Shown here piece by piece: positions 9,457 to 17,877 of a stretch of DNA of 64,000 nt. The translations under genes were made by a program, and so were the position numbers. The notes beneath the pieces are model-generated. The model saw nothing but the letters and a program-made list of their open reading frames with translations, was not told where the DNA came from and ran no database searches. The stretch comes from Paenibacillus pedocola (GTDB lineage Bacteria > Bacillota > Bacilli > Paenibacillales > Paenibacillaceae). The first letter of the stretch is position 1. Every line of letters begins with the position of its first letter. Location of the stretch: the NCBI RefSeq assembly GCF_031599675.1, contig NZ_CP134223.1, positions 1,984,001 through 2,048,000 on the forward strand, written 5' to 3'.

Positions 9457-9700
9457 AATGAAAATTCCCTCCTGAATGTTTGGTAGTCTAAAAAATTGCA
9501 GAACGAATATAGTGTCGCATTAACGCATTGCAATCCCGAAATATGCGTATCTGCGGTTTATAGAAAGAACGGGGTCCAGCTTCGGATTGCAGAAGGAGGG
9601 CGGAGCCGTTTCTATAAAAAACAAGGCGTTGTAGTAAACAAAGCTGGATGATCCTGCTGGAGGAGGCAGCCAGCTTTGTTATAAGAGAGTCTATCACAAA
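9457..9700 (-). promoter_or_regulatory. Structured untranslated leader of ilvD
   Basis: Read on the minus strand, two strong inverted repeats come before ilvD. First, an 11-bp perfect stem: AACAAAGCTGG (9637-9647) with CCAGCTTTGTT (9670-9680). Second, TTTATAGAAA-ACGG (9557-9572, three-base bulge) with CCGTTTCTATAAA (9606-9618). A weaker ACGCAT/ATGCGT pair lies at 9533-9546. No T-box sequence (GGTGGNACC) and no U-tailed terminator were found, so the mechanism is unknown. Confidence 0.5.
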
Positions 9701-9971
9701 AGGCCTATTTTTTCTACCGGACAATGTGAAGTTTGTCGCACCGGGGGAAACCGGACAGTGGAAGGCTGGAAGAAGAATTCCTCCGGTGAGTAAGGGAAGT
9801 GAATGACAGAACATTATTTAATAGCTCGAAGCTTCTTGTTGTTTGTTACAAAAATATTGTAATAAATAATTCTTCATTGCGATTCCAAAGTTCTGTATAT
9901 ATTCATGTAAAAATGAGCAATCATCTATGGTTCGTTAGTGAATTTTAAGAAAAAACATACACAAATATGAT
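9701..9971. other. Intergenic region between divergent ilvD and GH2 genes
   Basis: No gene is supported. The right half is very AT-rich. It contains a palindrome TTACAA-N5-TTGTAA at 9846-9862 whose right half recurs near the GH2 start (ATATTGTAATAAA at 9854-9866 and 10028-10040). Confidence 0.6.
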
Positions 9972-10003
9972 TTGAAAGCGTTAATAATATTGGTTATTAT
10001 ACT
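9972..10003 (+). promoter_or_regulatory. Likely GH2 promoter with overlapping cre-like site
   Basis: TTGAAA (9972-9977) and TATTAT (9995-10000) are 17 bases apart. TGAAAGCGTTAATA (9973-9986) matches the CcpA cre consensus at all but one position and covers the -35 box, as expected for glucose repression. Inferred from pattern only. Confidence 0.5.
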
Positions 10004-10021
10004 TAATGTACGAATTAATAA

Positions 10022-10034
10022 ACAATAATATTGT
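10022..10034. promoter_or_regulatory. Operator-like palindrome before the GH2 gene
   Basis: ACAATA-A-TATTGT is a perfect odd palindrome just downstream of the predicted promoter. A related palindrome lies upstream at 9846-9862. Paired sites flanking a promoter suggest a repressor, but its identity is unknown. Confidence 0.4.
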
Positions 10035-10071
10035 AATAAAACGAAAATAACAAATAGGAGTGAAGTGCATC

Positions 10072-11850
10072 TTGATGACAGAAGCAGGAAATACATCCAT
10101 TCCCCGTCCGGAATATCCAAGACCCGATTTTGTCCGTAAAGATTGGCTAAGCTTAAACGGAGCATGGGATTTCTGTTTTGATGACGAATGTGCCGGTGAA
10201 GAAGAACGCTGGTACCTGGCAGATGCGCCTGCATTGTCTGCACGGACCATTCAAGTGCCCTTTGCGTTTCAGAGCAGGCTGAGCGGCATCGGAGATCCAT
10301 CTTTTCATGACGTGGTGTGGTATAGAAGGACTCTTGAAATTCCGGAGGCCTGGAACGGCAAGCGCATTGTCCTTCATTTCGGCGCCGTTGATTATCTGGC
10401 CAAGGTCTGGGTGAACGGACAGCTGGTTGTCATGCATGAAGGCGGACATACCCCTTTTCAGGCTGAGATCACTTCTTCGCTGGTTCCGGGAAGCAACACG
10501 ATTGTGCTGCGTGCGGAGGATTTCAGCCGTGACGTAACGTTGCCCCGCGGCAAGCAATACTGGCTGGAACAGTCTGCCTCGATCTTTTATACCCGTACAA
10601 CCGGGATCTGGCAGAGTGTCTGGATCGAACCGCTGTCTGCAGTGCATTTGGGCAAAACGATGATTACTCCTGATATTGACCGCAATGAAATCCGCATCCG
10701 TACAATCCTTGAGGGATTTCAGCCTGCAGACAAGCTGAAGCTTCGCATAAAGATCACCTATAACGGTGTGCGGGTAGCTGATGATCAATATACAATTATA
10801 AATGCAGAACAATTGCGGACGATCGGATTGGGTGATTTTACGGATCATGGTCTTGGACGTCTGTGGAGTCCTGAACATCCTAACCTTTATGATATTCAAT
10901 TTCAGCTTGTCCGCGATGAAGAGGTAATCGATGTCGTGGATGCTTATTTCGGTATGCGCAAGGTATCGGTCGAGGACGGCAGGCTGTGCCTGAATAACCG
11001 CCCGTATTACCAGAGGCTGGTGCTGGATCAGGGGTATTTTCCTGACGGTATTTTAACCGCACCTTCCGACGGAGACCTGAAACGCGATATTGAACTGGCC
11101 AAGGAAATGGGCTTTAATGGAGTACGCAAACACCAGAAGACGGAAGACCCCCGGTTCCTGTACTGGTGTGACAAGCTCGGCCTGCTGGTATGGAGTGAGG
11201 CGGCCAATGCCTATGAGTTCTCTGAGACGTATGTCCGCCGGTTCACCAAAGAATGGCAGGAGATCCTCGAACGCGACTATAACCATCCGAGCATTGTGAC
11301 CTGGGTTCCGTTAAATGAGAGCTGGGGGATTCCGAATGTTCAGGTTGATAAACGCCAGCAGCAGCACGGACTGGCCATGTATCATTTGACCAAATCACTC
11401 GATGAAATGAGACCTGTTGTGTATAACGACGGCTGGGAGCATATGACGACAGACCTCGTTACGATCCATGACTATGAGAGCCGCCGGGAGGTGCTGGAGC
11501 AGAGGTATGCCACGGCGGAGTCGGCTGTAACCGCCATGCCGGCGAACCGCAGAATTTTTGTCGGCGGAGCTTCCTATGAGGGACAGCCTATTCTTGTCTC
11601 GGAGTTCGGCGGTATTGCCTTCAAGAAAAGCGAGTGGGAGGGCTGGGGGTATTCCGGTGCGGAGAACGAGGAGGATTTCCTGAGCAGGCTCAAGGCGGTG
11701 GTGGACCCGATGTTCTCATCACCGGTCATCCAAGGTTATTGCTACACCCAGCTGACCGATGTGGAACAGGAAATCAACGGGCTGCTCACTTACGACAGAA
11801 GGCCCAAAGCGCCGCTGGAAACGATCCGCAAGATCATGTCCGGGGAATAA
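10072..11850 (+). CDS. Glycoside hydrolase family 2 protein
   Basis: A 592-residue GH2 enzyme without signal peptide, so probably cytoplasmic. Order of domains: a jelly-roll sugar-binding domain (RPDFVRKDWLSLNGAWDF ... VHMEGGHTPF-like region), an immunoglobulin-like domain, then a TIM barrel. The acid/base Glu is in WVPLNESWG and the nucleophile Glu in LVSEFGG. Family members are beta-galactosidases, glucuronidases or mannosidases. Its length is much below LacZ and closer to the short GH2 enzymes; substrate not determined. TTG 10072 or ATG 10075 both follow AGGAGTGA; the frame opens at GTG 10060. An ArsR-type regulator lies downstream. Confidence 0.88.
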   Translation: MMTEAGNTSIPRPEYPRPDFVRKDWLSLNGAWDFCFDDECAGEEERWYLADAPALSARTIQVPFAFQSRLSGIGDPSFHDVVWYRRTLEIPEAWNGKRIVLHFGAVDYLAKVWVNGQLVVMHEGGHTPFQAEITSSLVPGSNTIVLRAEDFSRDVTLPRGKQYWLEQSASIFYTRTTGIWQSVWIEPLSAVHLGKTMITPDIDRNEIRIRTILEGFQPADKLKLRIKITYNGVRVADDQYTIINAEQLRTIGLGDFTDHGLGRLWSPEHPNLYDIQFQLVRDEEVIDVVDAYFGMRKVSVEDGRLCLNNRPYYQRLVLDQGYFPDGILTAPSDGDLKRDIELAKEMGFNGVRKHQKTEDPRFLYWCDKLGLLVWSEAANAYEFSETYVRRFTKEWQEILERDYNHPSIVTWVPLNESWGIPNVQVDKRQQQHGLAMYHLTKSLDEMRPVVYNDGWEHMTTDLVTIHDYESRREVLEQRYATAESAVTAMPANRRIFVGGASYEGQPILVSEFGGIAFKKSEWEGWGYSGAENEEDFLSRLKAVVDPMFSSPVIQGYCYTQLTDVEQEINGLLTYDRRPKAPLETIRKIMSGE

Positions 11851-11893
11851 AAAATATATAAGCTGAACTAAAGAACTACCTAGAGGCAAAAGC

Positions 11894-12062
11894 GGCGGAG
11901 GGGATGTTTGGAGCTGGAGGAGCGAATGCGTCCGCCTGAAAGCTTTCCAAAGGAAAGCTGGCTACGTAAGCATAAGCTAGGTTTGGATTTCTACCGCGAA
12001 GAGCGGTTTAGATCAGGAAATCCAAACCTAACAGCGGCCGGAAGTCCAAACATTCCCCGCAG
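11894..12062. repeat. Palindromic repeat element, copy 1
   Basis: An intergenic element of about 170 bp related to two copies between pheS and pheT. It has a left module (GGCGGAGG ... GCGTCCGCC), a central 12-bp perfect stem GGTTTGGATTTC/GAAATCCAAACC (11980-11991 with 12017-12028), and a conserved right end (AACAGCGGCCGGAAGTCC then AAACATTCC). The outer parts GGATGTTTGGA and TCCAAACATTCC are inverted repeats. No coding capacity; it resembles a MITE or a REP-type element. Confidence 0.75.
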
Positions 12063-12134
12063 CCTGCGTACGCTGCCGGTTGGGTAAATCTCATGTTCAG
12101 CTAAAAAAATCAGGATAGAAGGAGAGCTGAACCT

Positions 12135-13085
12135 GTGCTGGAACTTAGCTTTGACGACCCAGAAAGGCTGGTAACGGTAGCCCACGCCCTTTCGACACGC
12201 TCACGGGTTGATATACTCCGGCTCTTAAATACAAAGAACTTCAATATCATCGAAATCGCTGACAAGCTGAAGCTTCCGGTCTCTACCGTGGCAAGTAATG
12301 TCAAAATACTGGAAGCCGCCGGACTGATTCAAACCGAGCTCCTTCCCGCATCCCGCGGGGCAATGAAGGTGTGCAGCCGAAACTATGATGACATCCACAT
12401 AGCCCTAAATCTGAAAAAAACGATGCCAAAAGGCGAAACGTTTGTCTATGAAGTGGATATGCCTGTCGGCCATTACAGTGACTGTGAAGTAGCGCCGACC
12501 TGCGGAATGGCTAATGCTGAAGGCCTGATCATTAAGGAAGACGAACCGGCAAGCTTCTATCATCCCAAGCATATCAATGCACAGATTATTTGGCTGCGCA
12601 AAGGCTTCCTGGAATATCTCCTGCCGGTGGATATCCCTGTGCGGGCTCGGATTGAATCCCTTGAGCTGTCTATGGAGATGTGTTCCGAAGCACCGAAATA
12701 TGACCAGAACTGGCCTTCCAATATTTCAGTATGGGTAAATGGCGTAGAGATTGGCATGTGGACCAGCCCCGGCGATTTCGGCGACCGGCGAGGCAAGCTG
12801 AATCCAAACTGGTGGGTTGACAGCTCTACCCAATACGGGTTCCTCAAAACTTGGCGTGTGGACCATGAGAAGACGACGCTGGATATGGAGAGCGTCTCTA
12901 ATGTCGTCTTGGATGATCTTCTGATTAATCAGAGCCCCAAATTACGGCTGCGCATCGGCATTAAACCCGATGCAGTTCATCAGGGCGGATTGAATCTGTT
13001 CGGCCGCCAGTTTGGCGATTATGAACAGAATATAATGATGCGGATTAAATATACAGTGGATCAGGACGGAGAATCTCCGGCCTGA
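12135..13085 (+). CDS. ArsR-family transcriptional regulator
   Basis: A 316-residue regulator. Residues about 8-75 form a winged helix-turn-helix of ArsR type (ALSTRSRVDILRLLN, then EIADKLKLPVSTVASNVKILEAAG split over two helices). The remaining 230 residues have no recognised domain; they contain four Cys including C-E-V-A-P-T-C and several Trp-rich stretches (WPSNISVWVNG) that suggest a beta-sandwich. Such long ArsR proteins often accompany sugar enzyme genes. Here the neighbour is the GH2 gene, which makes that gene a plausible target, but this is inference. GTG start follows GGAGAG. A terminator follows. Confidence 0.8.
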   Translation: MLELSFDDPERLVTVAHALSTRSRVDILRLLNTKNFNIIEIADKLKLPVSTVASNVKILEAAGLIQTELLPASRGAMKVCSRNYDDIHIALNLKKTMPKGETFVYEVDMPVGHYSDCEVAPTCGMANAEGLIIKEDEPASFYHPKHINAQIIWLRKGFLEYLLPVDIPVRARIESLELSMEMCSEAPKYDQNWPSNISVWVNGVEIGMWTSPGDFGDRRGKLNPNWWVDSSTQYGFLKTWRVDHEKTTLDMESVSNVVLDDLLINQSPKLRLRIGIKPDAVHQGGLNLFGRQFGDYEQNIMMRIKYTVDQDGESPA

Positions 13086-13094
13086 AATTACAAT

Positions 13095-13147
13095 AACGCC
13101 CTGCCTCGAGAGCGGATACTCACTCCTGAAGCAGGGCGTTCGTTTAT
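13095..13147 (+). terminator. Terminator after the ArsR-type gene
   Basis: AACGCCCTGC (13095-13104) pairs perfectly with GCAGGGCGTT (13131-13140), followed by CGTTTATTTAA. It lies between convergent genes. Confidence 0.75.
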
Positions 13148-13175
13148 TTAATGGGGAAGGTATAGCCCGGTATTG

Positions 13176-14216
13176 TCAGGGTGTACGGCGCAGGGCGGCG
13201 CGCTGCAGCGTGATCATCCAGTTCACAGACGGTTCGACCAGCGGGTGAAGCAGCCGTTTGACCGCCGGCTGAGCCAGCAGCACGGTGAAGAGTACGGCAG
13301 TAAGCAGTACAATAGCGGCCCCTGCAGCATTGCCGACATAGTCATAGATCCCGGAAGCGGCGGCAAGACGGACAACAAGGCCGTGAAGCAGGAAGACGTA
13401 CAGCGTACGGCGGCCCCAGTCGGTCATCTGGCTCAGCCCGTAAGGGACGAGTCCCAGAAAGGCAAGTGAAGCAGTGATCTGCACAGCATACAGCGCCAGG
13501 CGGTACATACCTGCGTACCATTCCTCCGCTCCAAGCTGCATATAAGTCATGTTGCCATACAGCCAGCCGAGCGGAATGTCCGGACCCGAAACAGCCAGAA
13601 CAGCAAGGATTAGAAGGGAGGCTGCGGCTGCTGCGGCCTTAATATATTTCTGGTACAGCCTGGCGAAGGCGGAGAAGGAAAAATGATAGCCGATTACGAA
13701 ATACGGCAGATATACGAAGGTGCGGCTGATGCTGAACCATACCCCGTCAACCTGTAAATATCCGACAGTAACTCCCGCAGCTACGGCGAAGGCGATTTGA
13801 GCGGTTTTGGACCATTTGCCCATACCGAGCATCAGCAGTCGCCAGCAGGCATGACTGGCCAGGAACCATAAGAGCAGATAAGGTGCAAATATAGAATGAT
13901 GTATGCCGTTTACGTGAAAGAGGGAAACATCCAGCGCAGAATACAGGCTCTGAAAAATCAGGTATTGCATGCCGATCTGAAGCAGCACTTTACGGCCTGC
14001 AGCCCCGTTCAGGCTCTGCTTCGCGAAATATCCGGTAACAAGCACGAACAGCGGCATATGAAAACTGAAGATCCACATATACAGCCCGTGCATGCCATTC
14101 ATTCTGGTGATTAGAGGTTCGATAGCATTGCCGGCAAATACAGTGATGATAAGCATGAAACGCAGGTTGAGAAAAAAAGTTTCCCCGCGCGCCTCCAGCG
14201 GATTTTCCCTTACCAT
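13176..14216 (-). CDS. Acyltransferase family membrane protein
   Basis: A 346-residue polytopic membrane protein with about ten hydrophobic segments. It fits the acyltransferase 3 superfamily: an early LRFMLIITVFAGNAIEPL segment, then WIFSFHMPLFVLVTGYFAKQ (the family core FHMPLFF-type motif). Such proteins move acyl or succinyl groups onto extracytoplasmic polysaccharide, teichoic acid or lipid. It resembles the small Bacillus YkrP-type group. No partner genes point to a substrate. The ribosome site (GGGGG) is weak. Confidence 0.8.
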   Translation of the reverse strand: MVRENPLEARGETFFLNLRFMLIITVFAGNAIEPLITRMNGMHGLYMWIFSFHMPLFVLVTGYFAKQSLNGAAGRKVLLQIGMQYLIFQSLYSALDVSLFHVNGIHHSIFAPYLLLWFLASHACWRLLMLGMGKWSKTAQIAFAVAAGVTVGYLQVDGVWFSISRTFVYLPYFVIGYHFSFSAFARLYQKYIKAAAAAASLLILAVLAVSGPDIPLGWLYGNMTYMQLGAEEWYAGMYRLALYAVQITASLAFLGLVPYGLSQMTDWGRRTLYVFLLHGLVVRLAAASGIYDYVGNAAGAAIVLLTAVLFTVLLAQPAVKRLLHPLVEPSVNWMITLQRAALRRTP

Positions 14217-14290
14217 AACCTAACCCCCAAAAGTTGATCTATAAAAATAAATTAATTTAATTTTAAAATACATGATTTTAGGTTTAGATA

Positions 14291-14308
14291 TTGTGAATTC
14301 AATCACAA
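14291..14308. promoter_or_regulatory. CRP-like palindrome
   Basis: TTGTGA-ATTCAA-TCACAA, a perfect palindrome identical in form to the CRP/FNR-family operator TGTGA-N6-TCACA. It lies between the divergent acyltransferase and hydrolase genes. Confidence 0.45.
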
Positions 14309-14309
14309 T

Positions 14310-14323
14310 GGAAAGCGCTATCA
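14310..14323 (+). promoter_or_regulatory. Possible cre (CcpA) site
   Basis: GGAAAGCGCTATCA matches the cre consensus except at the first base. It lies one base from the palindrome at 14291-14308 and about 90 bases upstream of the hydrolase start. Confidence 0.35.
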
Positions 14324-14413
14324 GGCGGATTAATTGTGGCGATCTGTTGAAGGTTGTTTGATTTCTTTGATTACTCTATAATTTTCTGTATGCAGTACAC
14401 GGGAGTGAAACTA

Positions 14414-15154
14414 TTGAAGAAATTAATATCCAGACGAAGAGTCCTCCTTTCACTTGCAGTGCTTCTGGTTATAGCAGGACTGCTGCTGTGGAGATATTTG
14501 ACCCCGTATACCCCGGCTGAGAATGCCGAGTCTGCGCTGATCTCCGCAGGAGGAGTTACAGTAGAACAGAATGATAACTGGATTTCGTTTGAACCATCGG
14601 TAATATCGGGTACGGCAGTGATTTTCTATCCCGGCGCACTGGTTGAGGCCGAGGCTTATGCGCCACTGGCCCACAAAATCGCTGCCGCAGGGCATCCGTT
14701 TTACATAGCCAAAATGCCGCTCAATCTGGCGGTCATTAAGGGAGATGCCGCGGATGAAATGATCCGTGTGCATCCGCAGCAGTCCTTTGTGCTGGGCGGC
14801 CATTCTCTGGGCGGCGTAATGGCGTCGCGTTATGCTGCCGAGCATGCGGACCAGCTGGAAGGTGTGTTTTTCCTGGCCTCCTATCCGGATGAGAAGGGCA
14901 GCCTGAAAGATACTACACTGTCGGTCCTATCCGTGCTTGGAACGGAGGATAAGGTAGTCGACAGAGACAATTACAGTGAGGGCCGCGCTTATTTGCCGGG
15001 CAATACGGTATATTACTCCGTCACCGGCGGCAACCACGCCCAGTTCGGAAGCTACGGTCCCCAGAAGGGTGACGGGGAAGCGACGATTACCGAAGAAGAG
15101 CAGCAGAACCGCACAGCGCGGGCGATGCTGGACTGGCTGGGCAATCTTCGTTAG
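14414..15154 (+). CDS. Alpha/beta hydrolase, membrane-anchored
   Basis: A 246-residue hydrolase with an N-terminal signal anchor (KKLISRRRVLLSLAVLLVIAGLLLW), so it acts outside the membrane. The nucleophile elbow is G-G-H-S-L-G-G, an acidic residue is likely in GTEDKVVD, and the catalytic His is probably in GGNHAQFG. It resembles the Abhydrolase_5-type carboxylesterases, substrate unknown. TTG 14414 is five bases after GGGAGTGA, so the 20 residues encoded from ATG 14354 are unlikely to be made. The HAD gene follows 27 bases later, suggesting co-transcription. Confidence 0.85.
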   Translation: MKKLISRRRVLLSLAVLLVIAGLLLWRYLTPYTPAENAESALISAGGVTVEQNDNWISFEPSVISGTAVIFYPGALVEAEAYAPLAHKIAAAGHPFYIAKMPLNLAVIKGDAADEMIRVHPQQSFVLGGHSLGGVMASRYAAEHADQLEGVFFLASYPDEKGSLKDTTLSVLSVLGTEDKVVDRDNYSEGRAYLPGNTVYYSVTGGNHAQFGSYGPQKGDGEATITEEEQQNRTARAMLDWLGNLR

Positions 15155-15181
15155 CCCGTATCCTGAGAGAGGAGGCGGAGT

Positions 15182-15946
15182 ATGCCGCTGCTGCATGTGA
15201 ATGATTTATCGGTACCCTGCCAAGCCATTTTGTTCGACAAGGACGGCACGCTGCTGGATTTGCTTGCAACCTGGGGAACCTGGGCGGAGCTGGTTCTGCA
15301 AGGGCTGGGCAATCAGCTGGCGCTGATGGGAGACGGCTTCAGCGGCGATCTGTCCGGGGTGCTCGGCACCCGGCATGATGCTTCCGGCCGGGTGATTGGC
15401 TACGATCCGGCCGGGCCGCTCTCCATGGCTACCGCCGAGGAGACATACGGTATTCTGGCCTGGCATCTGTACAGCGCCGGGGTTCCCTGGAACGAAGCGC
15501 TGGCCCGGGTGACAGCCATTGCCAAAGAGGCGATGAACGAGCTACGGACCCGCCGCATGGCAGTCCCTTTGCCGGAACTGCTGCCGTTCCTGCAGCAATG
15601 TGCCGCCGCCTCCTTAAAGCTTGGAGTCGTCACTTCGGACGGCTCCAGGACGACTGGCGAGCAGCTGGAGTGGATGGGGATTACCGGATACTTTCAGACT
15701 ATAGTAACAAGGGACCGGGTTAGCCGCGGCAAGCCGGCTCCTGAAATGGCTGAAACGGCTTGCCGTGAGCTTGGAATTCCGCCGGAGTATACAGTCATCA
15801 TCGGCGACAGCAATGCAGATATGCAGCTCGGCAAAGGTGCCGGCCTGCGGCTCTCCATCGGGATTTCTCCGGAGGGATCCTCCGGTCATTTACTGGATGC
15901 TGACGCTGTAATTGCCGGTTATCATCAGCTTCGCCTTACATGTTGA
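15182..15946 (+). CDS. HAD-superfamily hydrolase (phosphatase)
   Basis: A 254-residue HAD subfamily I phosphatase. Motif I is F-D19-K-D21-G-T with the nucleophile Asp first, motif II is VVTSDGS, motif III Lys is in RGKPAPE, and motif IV is IIGDSNADM. A helical cap lies between motifs I and II. It resembles phosphoglycolate-phosphatase-like enzymes, but the substrate cannot be told. GAGAGGAGG precedes ATG at good spacing. It lies between the alpha/beta hydrolase and a sirtuin gene with short gaps, so the three may share an operon. Confidence 0.88.
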   Translation: MPLLHVNDLSVPCQAILFDKDGTLLDLLATWGTWAELVLQGLGNQLALMGDGFSGDLSGVLGTRHDASGRVIGYDPAGPLSMATAEETYGILAWHLYSAGVPWNEALARVTAIAKEAMNELRTRRMAVPLPELLPFLQQCAAASLKLGVVTSDGSRTTGEQLEWMGITGYFQTIVTRDRVSRGKPAPEMAETACRELGIPPEYTVIIGDSNADMQLGKGAGLRLSIGISPEGSSGHLLDADAVIAGYHQLRLTC

Positions 15947-15976
15947 ACTCTTGCTTAGAAAGGATGCGTGTAGACC

Positions 15977-16714
15977 ATGGATCAATTGCAGACACTGGTT
16001 TCCTGGATCAAGGACAGCGGCAACATTGTATTTTTCGGAGGGGCAGGCACCTCTACCGAAAGCGGGATTCCGGATTTCCGCTCCGCAGCGGGCTTATATC
16101 AGACTGAGCATAACTCCCCGTATCCGCCTGAAGTGATGCTAAGCCGCAGATTTTTTATGTCCTCACCGGACGTTTTTTTTGATTTCTACCGCAGCAAAAT
16201 GATCCACCCGGAGGCACCCCCGAACGGTGCCCACCTGCTGCTGGCAGAGCTGGAGCGCCAAGGCAGGCTGAAGGCAGTGATCACCCAGAATATTGACGGT
16301 CTGCATCAGCTTGCAGGCAGCCGCACCGTGTTCGAGCTGCACGGTTCGATACACCGCAATCATTGCATGAGCTGCAGCCGGTTTTACGATCTGGATCGGA
16401 TCATAGAGTCGGCTGAGCGTGTGCCCCGCTGCACCGAATGCGGCGGCATCATTAAGCCCGATGTGGTGCTGTATGAGGAAGAGCTGGATCATGATGTGCT
16501 GTTGGGCTCCATCGCGGCAATAGCCGCTGCTGATCTGCTGATCATCGGCGGAACCTCGCTTACCGTGCAGCCGGCAGCCAGTCTCGTCACGTATTTCCAC
16601 GGACGGCATACGGTCCTGCTGAACGGCGAGCCGACTCCCTACGACCATCATGCTGATCTGATCATAACAGACCGGATTGGTGAGGTTATGGGGAGAATTC
16701 AAGAGCAGCTTTGA
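15977..16714 (+). CDS. NAD-dependent protein deacylase, Sir2 family
   Basis: A 245-residue class III (sirtuin) deacylase that uses NAD to remove acyl groups from lysines. Motifs seen: GGAGTSTESGIPDFRS (NAD-binding loop), TQNIDGLH, catalytic His in ELHGS, and zinc ligands C-M-S-C and C-T-E-C. GGTSLTVQPAAS closes the Rossmann fold. The length is normal for bacterial CobB/SrtN. The usual Tyr/Arg pair of desuccinylases was not checked in detail, so acyl preference is open. Thirty bases separate it from the HAD gene. Confidence 0.93.
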   Translation: MDQLQTLVSWIKDSGNIVFFGGAGTSTESGIPDFRSAAGLYQTEHNSPYPPEVMLSRRFFMSSPDVFFDFYRSKMIHPEAPPNGAHLLLAELERQGRLKAVITQNIDGLHQLAGSRTVFELHGSIHRNHCMSCSRFYDLDRIIESAERVPRCTECGGIIKPDVVLYEEELDHDVLLGSIAAIAAADLLIIGGTSLTVQPAASLVTYFHGRHTVLLNGEPTPYDHHADLIITDRIGEVMGRIQEQL

Positions 16715-16805
16715 ACGGTTTTTTAGGATGTGAGATTACAATGAAGTCGTACGGTTTAAAATAGGGTAATGCAGCAACAGAGGAAACGAGAGGCAGGGAT
16801 CAGCA

Positions 16806-17810
16806 ATGGTATATGTGGCTAGCGATGAACGGTATGAAATTATGCGTTACAACCGCTCGGGCAGATCGGGCCTCAAGCTTCCGGCCATATCACTGGGACT
16901 GTGGCATAACTTCGGCGGGATCGATGCCTATGAGAACGGCCGGGAAATGATTACACGCTCGTTTGATCTCGGCATTACCCATTTTGATCTGGCCAATAAT
17001 TATGGTCCGCCTGCCGGTTCGGCAGAGGATTTATTCGGCAAAGTGCTTGCCCGTGATCTTTCCGCCTACCGTGATGAAATGGTGATCTCTACAAAGGCGG
17101 GATATTATATGTGGCCGGGGCCTTACGGTGACTGGGGATCACGAAAATATATGCTGTCCAGCCTGGATCAGAGCCTGAAGCGGCTGGGGCTGGACTATGT
17201 TGATATTTTTTATTCGCACCGTCCGGATCCGCACACCCCGCTAGAAGAGACAATGGGAGCGCTTGATCATGCCGTGCGTACCGGGAAAGCGCTCTACGTT
17301 GGAATATCCAACTACACGGCGGAGCAGACCCTGGAGGCCATCCGGATCCTGAACGGGCTGGGCACGCCGCTGCTGATTCATCAGCCGAGGTATTCCATGC
17401 TCGACCGCTGGATTGAAGGCGGCCTGCAGCAGGTGCTGGAGGAGAACGGGGTCGGCAGTATCGCCTTTACTCCGCTGGCCCAGGGGCTGTTGACCAATAA
17501 ATATATGAACGGGATTCCCGAGGACTCCAGAGCTGCCGGCCCGTCCACCGCGCTGAGTGAAAGCCGGATCACACCGGAGGTGCAGCGCAAAATCCGTGCC
17601 CTCAATCAGCTGGCCGTCTCACGCGGCCAGAGCCTGGCGCAGCTTGCGCTTCAGTGGACGCTCCGCGGCGGTAAGGTGACTTCGGCGCTGATCGGCGCCA
17701 GCCGGGTATCCCAGATTGAAGAGAATATCGCCGCCTTGTCCCACGTCGAATTTTCGCAGGAAGAACTGGACCGGATCGAAACGATTCTCAAAACTGAGAG
17801 TGAAGCCTGA
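16806..17810 (+). CDS. Aldo/keto reductase
   Basis: A 334-residue NADPH-dependent reductase of the YghZ/YajO type (L-glyceraldehyde 3-phosphate reductase group). Visible catalytic residues are Asp and Tyr in THFDLANNYG, Lys in ISTKAGYY and His in FYSHRPDPH. The C-terminal cofactor motif is SALIGASRVSQIEEN. The RSGLKLPAISLGLWHNFGG opening is typical. ATG 16806 has a modest AGAGGCAGGGA ribosome site; an internal ATG at 16842 would give the usual family start (MRYNRSG) but has no ribosome site. Confidence 0.9.
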   Translation: MVYVASDERYEIMRYNRSGRSGLKLPAISLGLWHNFGGIDAYENGREMITRSFDLGITHFDLANNYGPPAGSAEDLFGKVLARDLSAYRDEMVISTKAGYYMWPGPYGDWGSRKYMLSSLDQSLKRLGLDYVDIFYSHRPDPHTPLEETMGALDHAVRTGKALYVGISNYTAEQTLEAIRILNGLGTPLLIHQPRYSMLDRWIEGGLQQVLEENGVGSIAFTPLAQGLLTNKYMNGIPEDSRAAGPSTALSESRITPEVQRKIRALNQLAVSRGQSLAQLALQWTLRGGKVTSALIGASRVSQIEENIAALSHVEFSQEELDRIETILKTESEA

Positions 17811-17823
17811 CGGCTGATGCAGC

Positions 17824-17860
17824 AACAGCCCGTTTCCTGGGATGGAAACGGGCTGTTTGC
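17824..17860. terminator. Terminator between convergent aldo/keto reductase and AraC genes
   Basis: AACAGCCCGTTTC (17824-17836) pairs perfectly with GAAACGGGCTGTT (17845-17857), followed by TTGCCTTTAT. Confidence 0.85.
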
Positions 17861-17877
17861 CTTTATCAGTACCGACT

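Noticed and set aside
9457..9700. T-box riboswitch before ilvD
   Set aside because: The minus strand has no GGTGGNACC sequence, no specifier-loop layout and no terminator tail.
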